A stretch of DNA of 64,000 nt from Legionella taurinensis (GCF_900452865.1 NZ_UGOZ01000001.1:1364001-1428000); one strand, 5' to 3'. Counted from the first letter of the stretch, positions 32,840 through 41,665 are shown. Notes: a model not told the origin generated them from the letters alone. Numbers and translations: made by a program.

Positions 32840-34189
32840 ATGTACATGCCCGAGCACGACAGCACGTTCGCGCGTGCTTTATTAATAGAGTCATCCCGTT
32901 CTCCCCAAGTCAAGGGCGCCTTGGCTTTTGTCGCTGTCCAGTTGTCGGAAAAAGTATTAGGACCCATCATTGTTAAATTGAAAGAAGGCTCGGTGTTAAC
33001 AGAAGAAGAAAACCAGACCATCGACTTTCTCGCCACCGAACACTCCAAAGAAGGGATGCAATGGGGTGGAGCCATGCCTGGATTGACCAAAGGTGAGATT
33101 ATGGGGTCAACCGCCAGAAAGCTGGAGTTGTTAGAGATTCTGGAGACTCGGCTGAGCGGCGAGTACATCACGGGGGTGGATGACGAGGAAAAACTCGCCG
33201 GGGTCATGAAGGCCATGACAGACTGCAGTTTCTGCTATGTGGAAAAATTAAATAGCCTGCACTCAGGAAAGTTCAACCAGATTAAAAGCAATATCTTCCC
33301 AACACCCGAAGAATTAGCCATCCGCGTGACCCGCAAGGAAGTGGGGCAGAAAGATCAAATTGCCACAACCTTTGGTATAGGAAGAGAATTGGGGGTTGAC
33401 CTGGTGCCGAAAGACGATCCCATTCTCCCTGGTCATGAAAGAATGCACGTTGCGGGAAAATCAGCATTTGCCGGTGCCGACACGATGTTACGGATTCAGG
33501 TTTTGCTGAAGTCCTATCAGGATGTCAAGGAGCGGCATGACAAGCTTGAAGTGGAAATAGAAGCACAATCGCTTCTCCAGGACACCTCCGGCATGGAAGC
33601 AAGGCTTGCCGAGCTTAAAAAAGAGATGAAAACTCTGGGCGACAAACTGACATTTTATCGAGTACCGCTGAACAGGCCGGTCAGCCTGGACGAATTGACT
33701 CCGCCGAAACCCTTTATCGAAACGCTGTCTGAAATGGGCGGCAGCCCGGGTAAACTGCCTCTGGTGGCGACTGCCTCAGGCACCACCGCCCGCACCTTGA
33801 TTGCTTTGCAGGACATCGGCGCGTTTGACCAGAGCGGTTTTGATCCTTCCATTGCTCAAACGGTGTCCTCCACCCTGTGCAGCACCATCGTTCATGGCGG
33901 CCATCATTCCGTACTGGAGGTGGGAGAAATGTATAATCGATTACTGGATTATCATGCCATTAACGCGATGGAATCAGGCTTCCCTATGGATGAGCGGGCC
34001 ATGCCTTATTATGAAATCGGCGACTCGTACACCCTGGTGCCTCCGAGTATGCGGGAAGACGTTGGACTCAGGCAACAATCCCTTCAGTCGATTGGAATGA
34101 CGAAAGGCTTGAAGTCCCAGCTTACTGATTTTAAACAAACCGAAAACCCCACTCCCCCTAAACCCTCGGGCGGTTATCATTTTTCCTGA
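32840..34189 (+). CDS. Unknown soluble protein; possible effector
   Basis: A 449-residue protein with no signal peptide or membrane helix. The N-terminal third is helical (FARALLIESSRSPQVKGAL), the middle has a coiled-coil-like stretch near residues 230-275 (SYQDVKERHDKLEVEIEAQ), and the C-terminal third contains VHGGHHSVLEVGEMYNRLLD and a Pro-rich end (TPPKPSGGYHFS). I recognise no catalytic motif; GHERMH near residue 198 is not a zinc-protease HExxH. It follows the LRR pair divergently, 137 bp apart. The start at 32840 has GTAGGAAG upstream. A role as a secreted protein is suggested only by its neighbours. Confidence 0.6.
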   Translation: MYMPEHDSTFARALLIESSRSPQVKGALAFVAVQLSEKVLGPIIVKLKEGSVLTEEENQTIDFLATEHSKEGMQWGGAMPGLTKGEIMGSTARKLELLEILETRLSGEYITGVDDEEKLAGVMKAMTDCSFCYVEKLNSLHSGKFNQIKSNIFPTPEELAIRVTRKEVGQKDQIATTFGIGRELGVDLVPKDDPILPGHERMHVAGKSAFAGADTMLRIQVLLKSYQDVKERHDKLEVEIEAQSLLQDTSGMEARLAELKKEMKTLGDKLTFYRVPLNRPVSLDELTPPKPFIETLSEMGGSPGKLPLVATASGTTARTLIALQDIGAFDQSGFDPSIAQTVSSTLCSTIVHGGHHSVLEVGEMYNRLLDYHAINAMESGFPMDERAMPYYEIGDSYTLVPPSMREDVGLRQQSLQSIGMTKGLKSQLTDFKQTENPTPPKPSGGYHFS

Positions 34190-34202
34190 TTTAATCTCCT
34201 CT

Positions 34203-34234
34203 AAGCCTTCTCTTCACCGGGAGGGCTTTCTTTT
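34203..34234 (+). terminator. Rho-independent terminator
   Basis: AAGCCTTCTC and GGGAGGGCTT pair over 10 bp (with wobbles) around a 6-nt loop, followed by TTCTTTTC, 14 bp after the stop of the preceding gene. Confidence 0.7.
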
Positions 34235-34303
34235 CCTGTGAAAAAACGGGTGTGTGTGGGGGGGCCTTGCAGTATAATCACGCTTTTATCCTGAATGTTG
34301 ATT

Positions 34304-35587
34304 ATGTCCGATCCGACCATCGTCTGTCCTGCCTGCAAAACCGAAATAAAATTAACAGAATCACTGGCGGCGCCATTGATTGAGTCCACCAAGAGGCAGT
34401 TTCAGGAACAGATTGCCCATAAAGACAGTGAAATCGCCAATCGCGAGCATGTTCTGAAAGAAAAAGAAATGGCTCTCCATGAGGCACAGCAGCATTTGCA
34501 TGCACAAGTGGATGAACAGGTTCAAGCCCAACTGAAAAAAGATCGGGCGGCCATTGTTGAGGAAGAGGCCAGGAAAGCGAGGCTGCTGCTTAAGACAGAA
34601 CTGGAGCAAAAATTAAAAGAAGTGGCTGATTTACAGGACATCATCAAGGCTCGTGAGGCGAAGTTGGCTGAGGCGCAGCGGGTGGAGGCTGAGTTTTTGA
34701 AAAAGCAGCGGGAACTCGATGAGGCGAGGCGTGAAGTCGAACTGACCATTGAAAAAGGAATTCACGCGGGGCTTGAATCCGCTCGGGCGAATGCCATGAA
34801 GGAAGCCCAGGATCACTTAAACCTTAAATTGAAGGAAAGAGAGCAAACCATTACCTCCATGCAGCGGCAGATTGAGGAGTTAAAGCGAAAAGCAGAGCAG
34901 GGCTCACAACAGTTACAGGGAGAAGCCCAGGAATTACTGCTTGAATCGATGTTGCAGAGTAAATTTCCCATTGATCGCATCGAACCGGTGGCCAAAGGCG
35001 AGTTTGGCGGTGACTTGCTACAGCGGGTCGTTAATGGCAGCGGCCAACTGTGCGGCACCATTCTCTGGGAATCAAAGCGCACTAAAAACTGGAGCGAGGC
35101 CTGGCTTGCCAAATTGCGAGAAGATCAGCGTACTGCCAAGGCGGAGATGGCTGTGCTGGTCAGCCAAACGCTGCCTCCGGCCATTGACACCTTTGATCTG
35201 GTAAACGGTATCTGGGTGACCCATCCACGCGCGGCGGTTCCAGTGGCCATGGTGTTAAGGCAGACGCTGCTTGAATTGAATCTGGCGAGAAAATCCTCGG
35301 AAGGACAACTCACCAAAACCGAAATGGTTTATCAGTATTTAACCGGCCCCCGGTTTCGTCAGCGGGTTGAAGCCATTGTCGAAGCCTTTTCTTCCATGCA
35401 GCTTGACCTGGAAAAAGAGCGCAAAGCCATTATGAAACAATGGGCCAAACGCGCTGAACAGATTGAACGGGTTATGACTGCGACCGTTGGGATGTATGGC
35501 GATTTACAGGGGATAGCTGGAAGAAGCCTGCAGGAGATTGAAGGGCTGGAATTAAGAGTCCTGGGACTCGATGAAGAGGATCTTTAA
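34304..35587 (+). CDS. DUF2130 coiled-coil protein
   Basis: A 427-residue cytoplasmic protein. It opens SDPTIVCPACKTEIKLTESLAAPL, a conserved zinc-binding-like start (C-x-x-C) of the DUF2130 family. Residues 40-200 are a long coiled coil (KEKEMALHEAQQHLHAQVDE). The C-terminal half has a nuclease-like region: FPIDRIEPVAKGEFGGDLLQ, then GTILWESKRTKNWSEAWL, with an E-x-K reminiscent of PD-(D/E)xK enzymes. Function is unproven; nuclease activity is my inference from the ESK motif. ATG at 34304 chosen by family resemblance, since no ribosome binding site is clear. Confidence 0.85.
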   Translation: MSDPTIVCPACKTEIKLTESLAAPLIESTKRQFQEQIAHKDSEIANREHVLKEKEMALHEAQQHLHAQVDEQVQAQLKKDRAAIVEEEARKARLLLKTELEQKLKEVADLQDIIKAREAKLAEAQRVEAEFLKKQRELDEARREVELTIEKGIHAGLESARANAMKEAQDHLNLKLKEREQTITSMQRQIEELKRKAEQGSQQLQGEAQELLLESMLQSKFPIDRIEPVAKGEFGGDLLQRVVNGSGQLCGTILWESKRTKNWSEAWLAKLREDQRTAKAEMAVLVSQTLPPAIDTFDLVNGIWVTHPRAAVPVAMVLRQTLLELNLARKSSEGQLTKTEMVYQYLTGPRFRQRVEAIVEAFSSMQLDLEKERKAIMKQWAKRAEQIERVMTATVGMYGDLQGIAGRSLQEIEGLELRVLGLDEEDL

Positions 35588-35600
35588 AAAGCGGCAGTCT

Positions 35601-35810
35601 TTTTCGGCAGTAAGGGCTTAAGCGCCTGTGTTTATCGAGATGAATAAGGCAATCGAACGGGTAAGGAAGACGGGTGAAATAATAATGGCTTAATCGCTCC
35701 ATGTCGGGCCGATAAATAACGCCAATGGCCCGTTGCAGATAATGCACCAGTTCGTTCGCGTTTGTCACCAACTTTCTCAAGTACGGAGGCATAGGCGTTG
35801 TCTTTGACAT
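35601..35810 (-). pseudogene. Erythromycin-esterase-family C-terminal remnant
   Basis: About 70 codons preserve the C-terminal signature of the erythromycin esterase family: LQRAIGVIYRPDMERLSHYY, then PYPFDCLIHLDKHRRLSPY (family form: RAIGVIYRPETERxSHYF, FDAxIHxDETRALEPL). The rest of a protein of 400 or more residues is missing. It lies on the same strand just downstream of a phosphoribosyltransferase and an alpha/beta-hydrolase, with which full-length esterase-family genes are often clustered. The frame continues beyond the homology to 35472. Confidence 0.65.
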
Positions 35811-35867
35811 ATCCCAGGCACTCGATGTGATGAGTCAGGCAATCAATGAGCTTGTTAACTTTCCATG

Positions 35868-36539
35868 TCAGTTATCTTTTTCCGGAGGGAGGTAGGTTAC
35901 AAACCACTCTTTTGCCAACTGAGCCACATCGCTTAAGGTTCCGGGCTCTTCAAAGAGGTGGGTGGCGCCCGGGATGATTTTAAGCTTTACGGTACAATTC
36001 ATTTGCGCCATTGCCATTTGATTCAATTCAATCACCGGCTCATCATGCTCGCCCACAATAAATAACGTAGGGCACAACACAAAGGGCAGGGATTCTTTAG
36101 CCAAATCAGGGCGCCCTCCGCGTGAGACGACAGCGCTGATGGTGTCTCGCTCTTTCGCGGCGGCGATCAAGGCGGCACCGCCGCCGGTACTGGCGCCAAA
36201 ATAACCAATAGGGAAATTGGGGAATTCATCTTTAATCCAGTCTGTGACTTTAAGCAGCCGTGTGGCAAGAAACGGCAGATTAAACCGGAACTCTTCGGTG
36301 GAGGAGTCGATGTTGTCTTCAGCGGGGGTCAACAAATCAAACAGCAGGGTAGCCAGGTTCTCTTTATTTAACACATGGGCGACGTATTGATTTCGAATAC
36401 TGTAACGGCTGCTGCCGCTGCCATGGACAAATAAAACAATGCCCGTTGTGTTTTTGGGTAAATACAATAATCCTGCCAGATCCGCATGCCCAGAGGGTAT
36501 CGTCACCGGATGCTCCATGTCCGTTGCAAACACTGTCAT
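35868..36539 (-). CDS. Alpha/beta hydrolase of the dienelactone-hydrolase type
   Basis: A 223-residue cytoplasmic hydrolase. Oxyanion region VLFVHGSGSSRYSIRNQYV; nucleophile elbow GYFGASTGGGAALIAA (Ser); acid in VGEHDEPVIE; His in GATHLFEEPG: a complete triad. The start at 36539 follows GGAG. It lies 10 bp after the phosphoribosyltransferase stop, so the two form an operon, followed by the esterase remnant. The gene trio recurs in bacteria, sometimes as fusions, without a known pathway. Substrate unknown. Confidence 0.9.
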   Translation of the reverse strand: MTVFATDMEHPVTIPSGHADLAGLLYLPKNTTGIVLFVHGSGSSRYSIRNQYVAHVLNKENLATLLFDLLTPAEDNIDSSTEEFRFNLPFLATRLLKVTDWIKDEFPNFPIGYFGASTGGGAALIAAAKERDTISAVVSRGGRPDLAKESLPFVLCPTLFIVGEHDEPVIELNQMAMAQMNCTVKLKIIPGATHLFEEPGTLSDVAQLAKEWFVTYLPPEKDN

Positions 36540-36549
36540 AAAATACTCC

Positions 36550-37218
36550 TTAGGATGAGGCAGTACTTTCCAGGTGCTCAGCCTGGGCCATGGCCAGCAA
36601 TTCAGAGACTTCCTCATCGGTCGTTTGATCAAAATTGTCATACCATAAGCCAACAGCATAAAAATTCTCGGGGCGAAATGGACAAACCAGTCGGTCAACC
36701 AGGGCACTTACTTCCTCACAGGTGGCATAAGCTGCAACCGGTACGGCCACAATGACCGATGCCGGTTTATGCTGATAGACACAATTGATTGCCGCCCGCA
36801 TGGTGGCTCCCGTTGCCATGCCGTCATCGACTAAGATGACGGTTCTGTTTTTTAACGCCGGAAAAGGGCGTTTGCCGCGATAAGCGGTTTGCCGACGGGC
36901 TAATTCCTTTTCTTCATCAGCCATGACTTTTTTAATCATCCCTTCGTCCAGCGCAAGGCTACGCACAATGTGTTCATTAACAAACACAGTATTTCCGGAT
37001 GCGAGCGCACCAAAGGCAAATTCTTTATGCCCGGGGACTCCCAGCTTTCTAACCAGGAGCACGTCTAAGGGCACTGAGAGGGCCGTGGCGATTGCAAATC
37101 CCACAGGCACGCCGCCTCGCGGCAAAGCCAGAACCAGGGTGTTTGGTTTGTTTTTGTAGTCAATCAGGTGTTCAGCCAATGTCTTTCCTGCTTCACCTCG
37201 ATCAGTATATCTTTCCAT
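36550..37218 (-). CDS. Phosphoribosyltransferase
   Basis: A 222-residue type-I phosphoribosyltransferase-fold protein. The PRPP loop is VILVDDGMATGATMRAAI near residue 121; LVLALPRGGVPVGFAIA near residue 28 supplies the pyrophosphate loop. The N-terminal hood is short, as in the group annotated beside erythromycin esterases and dienelactone hydrolases. It is first gene of the operon; the ATG at 37218 is preceded by AAGGAGG. The base acceptor is unknown. Confidence 0.92.
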   Translation of the reverse strand: MERYTDRGEAGKTLAEHLIDYKNKPNTLVLALPRGGVPVGFAIATALSVPLDVLLVRKLGVPGHKEFAFGALASGNTVFVNEHIVRSLALDEGMIKKVMADEEKELARRQTAYRGKRPFPALKNRTVILVDDGMATGATMRAAINCVYQHKPASVIVAVPVAAYATCEEVSALVDRLVCPFRPENFYAVGLWYDNFDQTTDEEVSELLAMAQAEHLESTASS

Positions 37219-37509
37219 TTTTCCTCCTTATTCTATTTCTATGCAGGAATATACTGATGCAATCCCTCATCATGAATTATTTCGATATTATTTTAAGTAT
37301 AGAACAATGAGGTTTTTGCGATTGTTTTTTTATTTAAATATCATCAATTATTAAGATTTAATTAACAAAATTAATTAAATAATGAACTAAAATTAAAGGA
37401 TGGGGATGTTGGATTTTTCCATTGATTCGCCATAAAGGGATTGGAACCATCCAATCAATGATTAATCTTTTCTAAAATCCCCTATAACAAACGAAGTAGG
37501 GAGAATAAA

Positions 37510-37665
37510 ATGCATAAAAAATCAAAAAATGTTCAGGATGGGACAAAAAAAAGTAAAATAAAAAATCCTAAACGCTACAGCAGTCTGAAAGCAAGGGAAG
37601 AGAAACACCTGGATGAGGAGTTGGCTGAAACCTTTCCTGCGAGCGATCCTGTGACCAAATATTAA
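37510..37665 (+). CDS. 51-residue FPASDP-motif protein
   Basis: Small gene with a good ribosome binding site (GGGAG, 7 nt before the ATG at 37510). The product is very basic in its first 30 residues (HKKSKNVQDGTKKSKIKNPK) and ends LDEELAETFPASDPVTKY. The LDExLxxTFPASDP motif is widespread in small bacterial proteins of unknown function, often near stress or membrane genes. It is followed after 35 bp by a membrane protein gene on the same strand, and probably shares its transcript. Confidence 0.75.
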   Translation: MHKKSKNVQDGTKKSKIKNPKRYSSLKAREEKHLDEELAETFPASDPVTKY

Positions 37666-37700
37666 TCGTGCTCTTGACAGGAGTCTTAAAGGAGCCTGAC

Positions 37701-38228
37701 ATGGATAATGGAAGTGGAAAAATAAGTGCGATAATCAGCGATGAAATCCAATTGGAATTGGTCGCTAACGAATTACTGGCGAATGCTGTCGCACGCCAAA
37801 ATTTAAGCGTTCAGGGATCGCCCACCAAGGTGGCTGAAAAATACGGCGTACCTTATGTGGCTCCTGAAGTCATTCAAGCCGGACATAACCCGCCAGAAAC
37901 CGATCCGTATCTTCGGGACGATTTTGGCTGGCTTATTGGTTTTTCCTATGGTATTCCAATTTTCGTTTTAGTCGCCATCGGCGTCTTTCTTATTGGCGAT
38001 ATTCATTCCCCCGCTGAGACTGTTTTTTTTGCAGTGATAGGGTTCGTTTTGGGTGGTATTATAGGTCGATTTATCGCCAAAAACATTAAAGAAAATCGAA
38101 ATAAAGACATTGAGAAACAGGAGAGAAAAGGGGGCTTTGTTTTATGGGTTTCCTACAACGACATGGAGCAAAAAGAGGATATTATCCGTGTGTTAAATCA
38201 ATGCCATGTAAAGGCTGTACAAGGGTGA
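37701..38228 (+). CDS. Inner-membrane protein with glycine-rich helix pair
   Basis: A 175-residue protein: 85 soluble residues, two membrane helices (LIGFSYGIPIFVLVAIGVFL and a Gly-rich TVFFAVIGFVLGGIIGRFIA), and a C-terminal soluble domain of about 50 residues (GGFVLWVSYNDMEQKEDIIR). The layout resembles stress-associated membrane proteins in which a short alpha/beta domain is split around a glycine-zipper hairpin. The start at 37701 follows GGAG, 35 bp after the FPASDP gene. A strong hairpin terminator follows. Confidence 0.7.
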   Translation: MDNGSGKISAIISDEIQLELVANELLANAVARQNLSVQGSPTKVAEKYGVPYVAPEVIQAGHNPPETDPYLRDDFGWLIGFSYGIPIFVLVAIGVFLIGDIHSPAETVFFAVIGFVLGGIIGRFIAKNIKENRNKDIEKQERKGGFVLWVSYNDMEQKEDIIRVLNQCHVKAVQG

Positions 38229-38230
38229 AG

Positions 38231-38260
38231 AATAACCTGGCTAATGCCAGGTTATTTTTT
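38231..38260. terminator. Rho-independent terminator
   Basis: AATAACCTGGC and GCCAGGTTATT form a perfect 11-bp stem with a TAAT loop, followed by a T-run, 2 bp after the membrane protein stop. Its distal arm overlaps the stop of the 46-codon gene on the opposite strand. Confidence 0.85.
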
Positions 38261-38392
38261 AGGTTGGATGGTTTTTTTGTTGCGGTTCACCACCTGGCAT
38301 ACTCCTTTGGCTTCTTTTGATTGCGGTGATACGTCGCAGATGTTTTTTATTTCCCTGATTTCAGCATGGTCTGTGTTTTTCGTTTTTTTCAT
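38252..38392 (-). CDS. 46-residue hypothetical protein
   Basis: Small gene with a near-ideal ribosome binding site (GGAG, 6 nt before the ATG at 38392). The product begins KKTKNTDHAEIREIKNICD and contains two Cys (ICDVSPQS and GVCQVVNRN), with a basic tail. It lies between a membrane protein gene and a ferritin-like gene, on the opposite strand. No family is recognised. It is strongly Lys-rich and soluble. Confidence 0.55.
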   Translation of the reverse strand: MKKTKNTDHAEIREIKNICDVSPQSKEAKGVCQVVNRNKKTIQPKK

Positions 38393-38509
38393 GAAAATCT
38401 CCTGTTCGCGCTTTCTTTAAGTATAAAACAAAATTTATGTGACTAATTAATGAGCATGTCTTCGCATTTTTTACTATACTTTCTGAGAAATAAAAAACAA
38501 GGACGTGCA

Positions 38510-39067
38510 ATGAAATCAAGAACGATGGAACCTACCCCTTACGACCTCAATCAAATCCGTTCAGAGGCGCAAAAATCCATTAGTGATGGCGCGGTGACGG
38601 CGGACTATCCGTTGGATCTGACCATCGCCTGCAAATTGTTAAATGATGCGTTGGCCACGGAAATTCTTTGTGTACTGCGGTATCGACACCACCAGATTAT
38701 CGCGACCGGTATTGATTGTATTCAGGTCGCTGCCGAGTTTGAAGAGCATGCCCTGGAAGAGGAACAGCACATGTTGATGATTGGCGAGCGGATTAATCAA
38801 CTCGGGGGTAACCCGGACTTTAATCCGGCGACCGTCATGGCGCGCACCGCCACGGAGTTTGGCACCGGGACTGATCTTGAAACTCTGATCAAAGAAGATC
38901 TGATTGCCGAACGCATAGCCATTATGGTTTACCGAAAGCTGATTGACTGGTTTGGGGACCAGGATCCCACCACTCGCCGCATGCTGGAGCATATCCTTGA
39001 GGAGGAGGAAGAACACGCCAACGATCTCGCGGATTTATTGCCTTTAAAAAGCAACTACAGAAATTGA
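38510..39067 (+). CDS. Ferritin-like (bacterioferritin-type) protein
   Basis: A 185-residue four-helix ferritin-like protein. Metal-binding residues are spread as expected: ALATEILCVLRYRHHQI on helix A, FEEHALEEEQHMLMIGERI on helix B (E-x-x-H), EDLIAERIAIMVYRKLI on helix C, and LEHILEEEEEHANDLADLL on helix D (E-x-x-H). It belongs to the bacterioferritin/DpsL-type group that oxidises and stores iron or protects from peroxide. The start at 38510 follows AAGGA; a longer reading from 38450 begins upstream of a likely -10 box (TATACT) and is less likely. Confidence 0.88.
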   Translation: MKSRTMEPTPYDLNQIRSEAQKSISDGAVTADYPLDLTIACKLLNDALATEILCVLRYRHHQIIATGIDCIQVAAEFEEHALEEEQHMLMIGERINQLGGNPDFNPATVMARTATEFGTGTDLETLIKEDLIAERIAIMVYRKLIDWFGDQDPTTRRMLEHILEEEEEHANDLADLLPLKSNYRN

Positions 39068-39450
39068 TGCAATCGGGCGACGAGCCTGTTTTTTACCGGG
39101 CAGAAACTGCCCGGTTTCCTGTATTTCAACGACTGCGAGCGCTTTTTTTGCAAACCAGTCTGCGTATTTTTCCCGGTCGGGCGTTAAGAAGGCTTTGAAA
39201 TTCCAGCCTATTTGTTTATCGTCATTAAAGGGCCCCAGTTCAATGCCCCTGTTTTAGCAAGACCTCGTACCAGCGATAGGCAATGCGGCCTCCATTGGTT
39301 AAACAATCTCCAACAGGCTGCTCGCTTGTCCAGGCCAGGAAGGCCCGCAAATACGGGTCAATCAGTACAAACTGCACATAAATGGTTTCTTTTTGCCTGC
39401 GGAGAAACTACGTCAGGATAAGAGAAGGATTGCCTCCGCCCACTTAACTG
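39045..39450 (-). pseudogene. Frameshifted gene of unknown function
   Basis: Two well-formed protein segments lie in different frames on the minus strand. The upstream one reads TIYVQFVLIDPYLRAFLAWT, then GGRIAYRWYEVLLKQGH, and is ended by a TGA near 39250. The downstream one continues directly as ELGPFNDDKQIGWNFKAFLT, then PDREKYADWFAKKALAVVE, to a TAA at 39045. A further upstream fragment SYPDVVSPQAK is in yet another frame. A single shift near 39250 would rejoin the main parts. Its 3' end overlaps the ferritin-like gene end. Parent family unknown; a sequencing error is an alternative. Confidence 0.55.
39095..39118 (+). terminator. Hairpin after the ferritin-like gene
   Basis: ACCGGGCAG and CTGCCCGGT form a perfect 9-bp stem with an AAA loop, 28 bp after the stop, followed by TTTCCTG. 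It also lies within the pseudogene on the other strand. Confidence 0.55.
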
Positions 39451-39488
39451 CTTAAACTGAATTCTGTACTCGCCAGATTAGGAAAGTT

Positions 39489-41525
39489 ATGCGCTTTGTT
39501 ACCGCCATGGGATTGACTGCGTTTATCCTGTCTAACCCCCTTTGGGCACACCCCTCAAGTCCTGTGGAAATCGACAGGCAGCGAGAAAGCCTGCATTTGG
39601 ACTGGCGTGATTTAACGGTATCGCCAGCAGATGATTTTTTTGCCTACGCCAATGGCAATTGGCAAAAAACGAATCCTATCCCGCCAGAGTATGCCATGTG
39701 GGGCAGTTTCAATATTCTGCAATTAAAGGTAGAAAAAATCATTCACCGATTGTTGATTAAGGCGGCCAATCAACCCCATCCGGTTCCTGGCAGTACCGAG
39801 CAGAAAGTCGGTGATTTTTATTTCAGTGGCATGGATGAACAATCAATCAATGCCCTGGGCGTCAAACCCTTAAATCAGGAAATGGAGGGCATTGCGGCAA
39901 TTACCAATCGAAAGGAACTTAAGGCAGTCATTGTCCACCTTCAAACCATTGGCGTCGATGCCCTGTTTGATTTTTCCAGTATGCAGGACTTTAAAAACAG
40001 CGAAGAAATGATTGGGGCCGCGGCCCAGGGCGGGTTGGGTTTGCCTAATCGCGATTACTACTTAAAACCCGGTAAAAAATTTGACTCAATCCGTAAGGCT
40101 TATGTGGCGCACGTGACAAAGATGTTTATATTGCTCGGCGATTCACCCCAGCAGGCATTGCGGGAGGCGAAAACGGTGATGCGTATGGAAACAGTCCTTG
40201 CCCGGGCCTCGTTGACGCCGGCACAGCAGCGGGATCCTCACGCCATTTACCACCGGATGAACCGCAAACAGCTGAAGGAGGCAACGCCGCATTTCTCCTG
40301 GCCAGCTTATTTTGCCGCCATTGGAAAACCGGATCTTCAGGAAATTAATCTGGCCATGCCAGGCTTTTTCAAGGTGGCTGATGAGCAATTGCAGTCTGTT
40401 CCGTTAAACGACTGGAAAACGTATTTGCGTTGGCACCTGGTAGATGCGTTTGCCTCGTATTTATCGGCTCCGTTTGTTGATCAGAATTTTCGCATGATGT
40501 CCATTTTGACCGGGGCTGAAACGCTTCAGCCGCGCTGGAAACGGGTCGTGGCCACTGAAAATGCCGCTTTGGGTTTTGCCATCGGCAAACTGTACGTTGA
40601 ACAGAATTTCCCGCCGGAGGCCAAAAAACAAGCCTTGGCCATTTTACACACGGTACATCAGGCCCTGCGTAAAGACATTGAATCGCTAAGCTGGATGGCG
40701 CCTGAGACAAAAAAAGCAGCCCTGAAAAAACTGGCCTTAATGGAGGAGCGGGTAGGCTACCCCGACCAATGGTGGGATTATTCCAGTTTGCAGATTGATC
40801 GAGGCCCCTATGTGTTAAACGTGATTCGGTCCAATGAATTTTTAATCAAACGGGAGCTGGATAAAATCGGTAAACCCATCGATCGCAGCGAATGGGCCAT
40901 GCCGCCGCAAACGATTAATGCCTATTATGACCCCTCCATGAACAACATCACCATTCCAGCCGGCATCCTGCAGCCGCCCTTTTTTGACCAGCATGCCGCT
41001 GCGGCTGTGAATTACGGCGGCATCGGTTTCGTCATGGGGCATGAAATAACGCATGGCTTTGATGATCAGGGGGCGCAATTTGACGGGTACGGCAACCTTA
41101 AAACCTGGTGGACAGCTGCCGATTTAAACCAATTCAAGGCGGCGACCCAATGCATCATCGATCAATTTTCCCAATACCGAATTGACGATTTGTCTGTTCA
41201 GGGGCAATTGGTTGCCGGTGAAGCCACAGCGGATTTGGGCGGCTTGACCTTGGCTTATCATGCCTTTTTGAACTCCCCTCAATACCAACAGGCGCCGGTC
41301 ATTGACCACTTAACGCCGAACCAGCAATTTTTCCTGGGGGCGGCGCATGTCTGGGCCTCCAATATTCGCCCGGAACAGGCCCGTAATCTCATCACGGTGG
41401 ATCCGCACCCACCCATGATTTACCGCGTGAATGGCAGCCTGGCGAATATGCCGCCATTTATCACCGCGTTTGCCGTACCGGCGAACAGCCCGATGGTGAA
41501 TAAAAAACGCTGTCGGGTGTGGTAG
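39489..41525 (+). CDS. M13-family (neprilysin/PepO-like) metallopeptidase, exported
   Basis: Zinc endopeptidase of 678 residues that cleaves oligopeptides. Signal peptide (RFVTAMGLTAFILSNPLWA) then the M13 opening SPADDFFAYANGNWQKTNPI. Zinc site HEITH in GFVMGHEITHGFDDQGAQF near residue 518; the third ligand is in GEATADLGGLTLAYHA; the N-A-Y-Y motif is INAYYDPSMNNI. The C-terminal KKRCRVW is the normal M13 ending, so the protein is complete. Start 39489 follows AGGAAAG. It is probably periplasmic or secreted. It is directly followed by an out-of-frame remnant of another gene. Confidence 0.95.
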   Translation: MRFVTAMGLTAFILSNPLWAHPSSPVEIDRQRESLHLDWRDLTVSPADDFFAYANGNWQKTNPIPPEYAMWGSFNILQLKVEKIIHRLLIKAANQPHPVPGSTEQKVGDFYFSGMDEQSINALGVKPLNQEMEGIAAITNRKELKAVIVHLQTIGVDALFDFSSMQDFKNSEEMIGAAAQGGLGLPNRDYYLKPGKKFDSIRKAYVAHVTKMFILLGDSPQQALREAKTVMRMETVLARASLTPAQQRDPHAIYHRMNRKQLKEATPHFSWPAYFAAIGKPDLQEINLAMPGFFKVADEQLQSVPLNDWKTYLRWHLVDAFASYLSAPFVDQNFRMMSILTGAETLQPRWKRVVATENAALGFAIGKLYVEQNFPPEAKKQALAILHTVHQALRKDIESLSWMAPETKKAALKKLALMEERVGYPDQWWDYSSLQIDRGPYVLNVIRSNEFLIKRELDKIGKPIDRSEWAMPPQTINAYYDPSMNNITIPAGILQPPFFDQHAAAAVNYGGIGFVMGHEITHGFDDQGAQFDGYGNLKTWWTAADLNQFKAATQCIIDQFSQYRIDDLSVQGQLVAGEATADLGGLTLAYHAFLNSPQYQQAPVIDHLTPNQQFFLGAAHVWASNIRPEQARNLITVDPHPPMIYRVNGSLANMPPFITAFAVPANSPMVNKKRCRVW

Positions 41526-41527
41526 GG

Positions 41528-41665
41528 CATTTTTCCGATGCCAGAAGCGGCCGCGGCATAGCCTACGCGGCCAATCCTTGTTTTGATCAACTCATTTACA
41601 AAAATGAGGGTCGCAGTGTTTTTGCCGTCCTGGCCAATCAAAGCAAAGCCTTAAAACCCCTCTGA
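41528..41665 (+). pseudogene. 46-codon C-terminal gene remnant
   Basis: An open frame with no start codon begins 2 bp after the M13 peptidase stop and reads HFSDARSGRGIAYAANPCFD, then LIYKNEGRSVFAVLANQSKA, to a TGA. It looks like the last strand-rich part of a secreted enzyme; the G-x-A-Y ... F-A-V-L-A-N-Q pattern resembles the C-terminal strands of serine beta-lactamase-like proteins, but this is weak. No full-length parent is in the window. Confidence 0.4.

Noticed and set aside
32840-34189. HExxH zinc protease in the unknown protein after the LRR genes
   Set aside because: The segment reads GHERMH, which lacks the second His at the required position.
37219-37509. Hidden gene in the 290-bp AT-rich spacer
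   Set aside because: Frequent stops in all frames and no ribosome binding site; it more likely holds divergent promoters.
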